Below, one piece after another: positions 59,772-64,000 of a stretch of DNA of 64,000 nucleotides; positions within the stretch are counted from its first letter, which is position 1; each line of letters begins with the position of its first letter. The DNA comes from Fervidicola ferrireducens. GTDB taxonomy: Bacteria; Bacillota; Thermosediminibacteria; Thermosediminibacterales; Thermosediminibacteraceae. The position numbers and the translations under genes are program-made. The notes beneath the pieces are model-generated. The model made no database searches and was not told the origin of the DNA. It saw only the letters and a program-made list of their open reading frames with translations. The stretch is taken from contig NZ_LOED01000004.1 of NCBI RefSeq assembly GCF_001562425.1, forward strand, positions 1-64,000, read 5' to 3'.

Positions 59772-62477
59772 TTGGAGAACAAAAAGTGGTACGCACTGCG
59801 TTCTACAGAAGCAGCAGAAATTCTCAATACATCTTTATCTGAAGGGCTTTCTTCGGAAACCGCCCAGCAAAGGCTAAAAGAATTCGGATATAACGAATTA
59901 GTAGGCAAAAAAGGACCAACTTTATTCGAAATGTTCTTAGACCAATTCAAGGATTTCTTGGTTATAATACTTATAGTTGCCAGCTTAATATCAATTCTCA
60001 TAGGTGAAGTCATCGATTCACTGGTGATCATTTTTATCGTAATTTTAAATGCGGTACTCGGGGTTGTTCAAGAATATAAAGCCAACAAAGCTTTAGATGC
60101 TCTGAAAAAAATGGCTGCACCCGAGGCTAAAGTCATCAGAGATTCCACAGTTCAGGTTATACCGGCGCGCGAATTAGTACCTGGCGACATAGTTTTATTG
60201 GAAGCAGGAAACTACGTACCCGCCGATTTGCGATTAGTAGAAAGCGTTAATTTAAAGATCGATGAATCCGCCCTTACCGGCGAATCGGTACCCGTAGAAA
60301 AAGACGCAGAAAAAGTTTTAAACGGCGAAGTTCCCTTGGGTGATAGGATTAACTGCGCATTTATGGGCACAGTAGTCACCTATGGTAGAGGTAAAGGAAT
60401 CGTGGTTTCGACGGGAATGAAAACCGAAATCGGCGTGATTGCCACAATGCTCGAATCTTACGAGGAGGAAATAACTCCCCTTCAAAAGAAGCTGGAGGAA
60501 ACAGGAAAGGTTTTGGGAATTGCCAGCCTAGTGATTTGCGGTGTGGTATTTTTAATGGGTCTTTTCAGAGGTATTCCTTTCCTTGAAATATTCATGACCG
60601 CAATAAGCCTGGCGGTTGCTGCAATTCCCGAAGGTCTTCCCGCTATTGTAACCATAGTACTAGCGCTAGGTCTTCAACGAATGGTCAAGAGAAATGCAAT
60701 TATTAAAAAATTACATGCCGTCGAAACATTAGGGAGTACTACCGTTATATGTTCGGATAAAACCGGAACCCTTACTCAAAACCAGATGACCGCGACAAAA
60801 ATTTTTACAGACGGACAATTTTTCTCCATAACCGGCGAAGGTTACAGGCCCTTCGGAGATTTTTATCTGAATGACAAGAAAGTAGACCCCAGATCCAATC
60901 CGGCGCTCGAACTGCTTTTAAAAATCGGAGCTCTTTGCAACGATGCAAAATTAGAAGAAGTCAGCCAAGAACAAGATTCCCCAAGCTGGAGAATTTTAGG
61001 CGATCCGACAGAAGGCGCCCTTGTAGTCGCTGCAGCTAAAGCTGGATTGGTTACCTCTGAATTGGAAAAAAGCGAGCCAAGGGTAAAAGAAATCCCCTTC
61101 GATTCAGATAGAAAACTTATGACCACAATACATCCATGTGGCGGAAAATACGTGGCTTATGTCAAAGGCGCTCCAGATGTACTTTTAAGCCGTTCGAAGT
61201 ACATCTATAAAACCAACCAGATACTGCCATTAACCCAGGATGATATTGAAGAAATAAACGCTGCGAACAAAACCATGGCTTCTCAGGCATTGAGGGTACT
61301 TGCTCTAGCTTACAGGCCATTGGAGAAATTGCCGGAAGAACCCAAATCCGAAGATATCGAAAAGGAACTGATTTTTGTAGGATTAATCGGAATGATAGAC
61401 CCGCCGCGCCCTGAGGCCATTGAAGCCATAAAAATATGCAAACAAGCCGGCATCAGACCTGTCATGATTACCGGAGACCATAAGGACACGGCAGTGGCCA
61501 TAGCAAAAGAGCTGGGCTTAATGGAAAATGAAACCGGAGTGCTGACCGGTGCGGAACTCGATTCCATAACCGACGAAGAGCTTCTGAAAGAATCCAAAAA
61601 AGTATCAGTTTACGCCAGAGTATCCCCCATTCACAAACTAAGAATAGTAGACGCTATAAAAAACAACGGTCATATCGCTGCCATGACCGGTGACGGCGTC
61701 AACGATGCACCTGCGTTGAAGAAGGCGGATATAGGCGTGGCTATGGGCATCACCGGAACTGACGTGGCAAAGGAAACGGCCGATATGATTCTCGTTGACG
61801 ACAATTTCGCCAGTATAGTTGCAGCTGTCGAGGAAGGTCGCGTCATTTATTCCAATATACGTAAATTCATATTTTTTCTCTTGTCTTGCAACATAGCTGA
61901 AATTCTTATCATATTCGTTTCCATGCTGGCGGGATTGCCCATTCCGTTAAAACCGATTCAGCTATTATGGATAAATGTGCTGACAGACGCATTCCCTGCC
62001 CTAGCCCTCGGAATGGAAAATAAGGAGCCCGATATTATGCAAAGGCCGCCTAGAAAACCAGAAGAGCCCATTATAGATGGAAGGATGCGCTGGCAAATAG
62101 CAATTCAGAGTATTTTCATGACCGTCGCAGTAGTAGGAGTATTCGTCTATGCATTAAAAACAACAGCCGATTTAGAAAAAGCCAGGACCTTTGCTTTTAC
62201 TACGTTAATTTTTAGCGAACTTCTGCGCGCGTATACTTCCCGTTCTGAGACCTACTCAGTATTTAAGATCGGCTTTTTCACTAATCGCTTCATGGTATTA
62301 GGCACTTCCATATCACTGATATTGCTTTTTGCCGTGATTTATATACCGTTTTTGAGGACCGTTTTCGATACCACATACTTAACTTTTATGGAAATGGATA
62401 TCATTATACTATTTGGCTTAATTCCTTTTGCATCAGCCGAAATAAGTAAAATATTTCTAAGGAAAGCCAAAGCATAA
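59772..62477 (+). CDS. P2-type cation ATPase, probably Mn2+/Ca2+ exporter
   Basis: A P-type ATPase of 901 aa, SERCA-like. It shows TGES in IDESALTGESVPVEK, the phosphorylation site SDKTGTLTQNQ, the hinge MTGDGVNDAPALKKADIG, and metal-site residues in M4 (VAAIPEGLPAI), M5 (CNIAEILII) and M6 (NVLTDAFPALALG). The N-terminal cation-ATPase domain is intact. Family members pump Ca2+ and/or Mn2+; the upstream Mn-sensing riboswitch makes Mn2+ export the likelier role. TTG start at 59772, 7 nt past GGGGAGG. It is the only plus-strand gene. Confidence 0.95.
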   Translation: MENKKWYALRSTEAAEILNTSLSEGLSSETAQQRLKEFGYNELVGKKGPTLFEMFLDQFKDFLVIILIVASLISILIGEVIDSLVIIFIVILNAVLGVVQEYKANKALDALKKMAAPEAKVIRDSTVQVIPARELVPGDIVLLEAGNYVPADLRLVESVNLKIDESALTGESVPVEKDAEKVLNGEVPLGDRINCAFMGTVVTYGRGKGIVVSTGMKTEIGVIATMLESYEEEITPLQKKLEETGKVLGIASLVICGVVFLMGLFRGIPFLEIFMTAISLAVAAIPEGLPAIVTIVLALGLQRMVKRNAIIKKLHAVETLGSTTVICSDKTGTLTQNQMTATKIFTDGQFFSITGEGYRPFGDFYLNDKKVDPRSNPALELLLKIGALCNDAKLEEVSQEQDSPSWRILGDPTEGALVVAAAKAGLVTSELEKSEPRVKEIPFDSDRKLMTTIHPCGGKYVAYVKGAPDVLLSRSKYIYKTNQILPLTQDDIEEINAANKTMASQALRVLALAYRPLEKLPEEPKSEDIEKELIFVGLIGMIDPPRPEAIEAIKICKQAGIRPVMITGDHKDTAVAIAKELGLMENETGVLTGAELDSITDEELLKESKKVSVYARVSPIHKLRIVDAIKNNGHIAAMTGDGVNDAPALKKADIGVAMGITGTDVAKETADMILVDDNFASIVAAVEEGRVIYSNIRKFIFFLLSCNIAEILIIFVSMLAGLPIPLKPIQLLWINVLTDAFPALALGMENKEPDIMQRPPRKPEEPIIDGRMRWQIAIQSIFMTVAVVGVFVYALKTTADLEKARTFAFTTLIFSELLRAYTSRSETYSVFKIGFFTNRFMVLGTSISLILLFAVIYIPFLRTVFDTTYLTFMEMDIIILFGLIPFASAEISKIFLRKAKA

Positions 62478-62483
62478 AAAACT

Positions 62484-62521
62484 AAAAAGAGCTTGTCTTT
62501 TAAAAGGACAAGCTCTTTTAT
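62484..62521. terminator. Bidirectional terminator between the ATPase and fur
   Basis: AAAAAGAGCTTGTC/GACAAGCTCTTTTT forms a long stem with T-runs on both sides, serving the convergent ATPase (plus) and fur (minus) genes, whose stops are 7 and 3 nt away. Confidence 0.9.
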
Positions 62522-62523
62522 TC

Positions 62524-62997
62524 TTAACTTCCCTGACATTTTTTGCAATAACCCAGAAATTTTACCATGTGGTCTATAATTTTAAATTCATTTTTAGTTT
62601 CAATCTGGTGTTCCAACTCTTCAAGAAGATCATCGTCAAACTCGTAAACCTGACCACATTTTAAACAAACCAGATGGTGGTGCTGGTGTTTTTCATCCTC
62701 GCTGAGCTCGTACCTGTAACACCCATCGCCAAAATTGAGCTTTTTTATTATGTCGCATTCATCGAAAAGCTGCAAAGTTCTGTAGATGGTGGCAAGCCCT
62801 ATTTCCGGAAATTTCTTTTTTACCAATGCGTATATTTCTTCGGTGCTCATATGCCTTGAAGGATTTTCCAAAAGCACATCCAAAGTTGCCTTTCTCTGAG
62901 GGGTGAGTTTTACTTCTCTGTTCCTCAGTTTATCTTCAAAAAATTTCATCTTTCTTATTTTATCGTCCTCGTTTTTTTTTCCTTTTCTTTCAGGCAA
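62524..62997 (-). CDS. fur: Fur family transcriptional regulator
   Basis: A metal- or peroxide-sensing repressor. The protein of about 157 aa has the winged-helix N-terminal domain (LTPQRKATLDVLLENPSRHMSTEEIY; IGLATIYRTLQLFDECDI). The C-terminal metal domain has KHQHHHLVCLKCGQVYEF and a second zinc pair CKKC. Which of Fur, PerR or Zur it is cannot be told from sequence alone. TTG at 62997 lies 8 nt after AGGAGG; the frame opens at 63027. It has a basic N-terminal extension before the HTH. Confidence 0.94.
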   Translation of the reverse strand: MPERKGKKNEDDKIRKMKFFEDKLRNREVKLTPQRKATLDVLLENPSRHMSTEEIYALVKKKFPEIGLATIYRTLQLFDECDIIKKLNFGDGCYRYELSEDEKHQHHHLVCLKCGQVYEFDDDLLEELEHQIETKNEFKIIDHMVKFLGYCKKCQGS

Positions 62998-63034
62998 AAT
63001 CCTTCCCTCCTGATAAAACTGTTGCACAACGTTA

Positions 63035-63064
63035 ATTATACATCTTCATAATCCGTCAGCGCAA
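63035..63064 (-). promoter_or_regulatory. Possible sigma-A promoter of fur
   Basis: -10 TATAAT (63035-63040) and -35 TTGCGC (63059-63064) with an 18-nt spacer on the minus strand, about 38 nt upstream of the fur start. The -35 is a partial match. A perfect Fur box is not seen. Confidence 0.5.
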
Positions 63065-63075
63065 GTTTAAATTTT

Positions 63076-63107
63076 GATAATAAATAAACGCCCCAAGTTT
63101 TGGGGCG
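63076..63107 (-). terminator. Intrinsic terminator after the DUF1292 gene
   Basis: CGCCCCAA/TTGGGGCG stem followed by TTTATTTATTATC on the minus strand, about 30 nt past the DUF1292 stop. It separates ruvX-DUF1292 from fur. Confidence 0.8.
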
Positions 63108-63137
63108 GTCTTGTGCTTCATGGTAAAAGACATATTT

Positions 63138-63425
63138 TTATTCTTCGTCTTCCCAATTTTCATCTTCAAAATCTTCATCGCTCAAAGCTTCCCATGCCTG
63201 TTTTACCTTTTCAAATTCTTCGTCATCTTCAACCACTGTCAGGACCTCTTCCCCATCTTCTTCTACATCGATTCTAAAAATGTAAGCTGTTTCTTCATCC
63301 TCCCCATCGAGCGGCAACAATATTGCGTAATCATTGTCCTCCACATTTACAACGCCTATTACTTCGAATTCCGTAGCGTTGCCTTCCTCATCATATAAGG
63401 TAATGGTTTCTCTTTCTTCCGACAT
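63138..63425 (-). CDS. DUF1292 domain-containing protein
   Basis: A 95-aa, very acidic protein of the DUF1292 family (YrzB-like), found between ruvX and fur-type genes throughout Firmicutes. The conserved core is ETITLYDEEGNATEFEVIGVVNVEDNDYAIL and the C-terminus is Glu/Asp-rich. The function is unknown. The ATG at 63425 follows GGAGTGA; the frame opens at 63494 and overlaps ruvX only in its spurious part. Confidence 0.92.
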   Translation of the reverse strand: MSEERETITLYDEEGNATEFEVIGVVNVEDNDYAILLPLDGEDEETAYIFRIDVEEDGEEVLTVVEDDEEFEKVKQAWEALSDEDFEDENWEDEE

Positions 63426-63487
63426 TAAAAAATCACTCCAATCTACTTTTGAAATTAAATACATTTTATAGCAATTTGATTTCCGTG

Positions 63488-63904
63488 TCAACATCTAGGC
63501 TGTGAATCAAGAAAGTTCTGTAGGATAACCACCGCCGACAACTTATCAATTACCTTTTTTCTTTTCTTTCTTGAAATATCAGCGTCAATCAAAACTCGTT
63601 CAGCGGCTACCGTAGACAGTCTTTCATCCCAATACTGCACTTCTATATTTAAATCATTCCTCAATTTTTCTCCGAATTCTTTTATCTCCTCTCCCTGGGG
63701 ACCTAATGTACCGTTCATATTTACAGGCAGCCCGATGACAATCTTATTGACACTATATTTTCGCGCGATTTCTGATATCGCTTGAATATCTCCTTTTGTA
63801 GAGCCGCGGACAATCACTCCTATCCCTTGAGCCGTGATTCCCAGCTCGTCCGATACCGCAACCCCTATCCTTTTCTTGCCTACATCTAATCCAAGGATTC
63901 GCAT
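63488..63904 (-). CDS. ruvX: RuvX/YqgF-family RNase H-like nuclease
   Basis: A putative Holliday-junction resolvase or pre-16S rRNA nuclease. The product of about 138 aa begins [22 protein letters not shown], with the catalytic Asp in LDVG, then [20 protein letters not shown] and [20 protein letters not shown]. The ATG at 63904 follows AAGGAG; the frame opens at 63982 into the neighbouring gene. It lies upstream of DUF1292 and fur. Confidence 0.95.
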   Translation of the reverse strand: MRILGLDVGKKRIGVAVSDELGITAQGIGVIVRGSTKGDIQAISEIARKYSVNKIVIGLPVNMNGTLGPQGEEIKEFGEKLRNDLNIEVQYWDERLSTVAAERVLIDADISRKKRKKVIDKLSAVVILQNFLDSQPRC

Positions 63905-63921
63905 TAACAAAGATACTCCTT

Positions 63922-64000
63922 TTACACGATTTTTATGCAAAACTCGGGACAAACCCTGCTGCAGTAACCACACAACGTACATCTATCATCATCTACAACC
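63922..64000 (-). CDS. 4Fe-4S ferredoxin-type protein, C-terminal fragment
   Basis: The last 25 codons of a gene that runs in from the right edge: a C-x2-C-x2-C-x3-C-P motif ([12 protein letters not shown]) followed by EFCIKIV and a TAA stop at 63922-63924. It is a single [4Fe-4S] binding motif at the extreme C-terminus. It may be a small ferredoxin or the iron-sulfur tail of a larger enzyme; the rest is outside the window. The ruvX Shine-Dalgarno follows immediately. Confidence 0.65.
   Translation of the reverse strand, partial: VVDDDRCTLCGYCSRVCPEFCIKIV

Noticed and set aside
59747-60031. Antisense 94-codon frame at the start of the ATPase, and similar antisense frames inside it
   Set aside because: Shadow of the strongly conserved ATPase frame; no SD or recognisable product.
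1-64000. tRNA or rRNA genes, CRISPR arrays, prophage genes
   Set aside because: No CCA-ending cloverleaf, rRNA signature, regular repeat-spacer pattern or phage structural gene was seen on reading either strand; a dedicated tRNA search was not possible.

Overview
The window is almost entirely bacterial chromosomal core from an endospore-forming, anaerobic, probably thermophilic Firmicute of the class Clostridia. A Thermoanaerobacter- or Thermosediminibacter-like relative is my best guess, from gene content and order, and is not certain. The evidence is a dense set of sporulation genes (spoIIAA-spoIIAB-sigF, spoVAC-VAD-VAEb, dacF, spoIIM, spo0A, spoIVB, spoIIIAA to AH, an uninterrupted sigK, a SpoVD/FtsI-like PBP), an OLE RNA, an archaeal-type ProRS under a T-box, and frequent TTG/GTG starts behind strong Shine-Dalgarno sites. 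All genes lie on the minus strand except one P-type ATPase near the right end, so the map reads from high to low coordinates.

Region by region. 1-477: start of a TnpB-type gene with its own promoter, next to a doubtful 114-codon frame bracketed by two strong palindromes. 495-10067: the rpsB-tsf-pyrH-frr-(small PASTA-like gene)-uppS-cdsA-(AI-2E family)-rseP-ispG-proS cluster, with a membrane transporter-like gene where dxr usually sits. 10080-13127: a three-gene activase/2-hydroxyacyl-CoA-dehydratase-like set. 13282-20450: spoVA, dodecin, the spoIIA operon, dacF, xerD and spoIIM. 20514-25918: EndoQ-like, NUDIX, DUF3866, MraY-like, SteB and SteA. 26087-38124: spo0A, spoIVB, recN, argR, nadK, a membrane-tethered nuclease-like protein, tlyA, oapA, OLE RNA, ispA, xseB, xseA, nusB, DUF2273, amaP and asp23. 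38217-45543: the spoIIIA operon, an acidic zinc-ribbon protein, efp and pepP. 45649-52585: a type IV pilus operon with four prepilins and a ComFB protein. 52693-57262: yqeG, sigK, PBP, mltG and queT. 57288-59416: a GC-rich IS200/IS605-type element with a decayed TnpB-related gene. 59448-62477: a yybP-ykoY riboswitch and cation ATPase. 62524-64000: fur, DUF1292, ruvX and the tail of a 4Fe-4S protein.

How it works together. Promoter matches outline the sporulation cascade: sigma-H-type sites precede spo0A and spoIIAA, and a sigma-E-type site precedes spoIIIAA. The isoprenoid genes uppS, ispG and ispA are present, but neither dxs nor dxr is at its usual address. The most distinctive element is the roughly 606-nt OLE RNA directly upstream of its membrane partner gene oapA. 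The 3' strand of the OLE closing stem can alternatively pair with the oapA Shine-Dalgarno site, which suggests a folding-coupled switch. No tRNA, rRNA or CRISPR array was seen.
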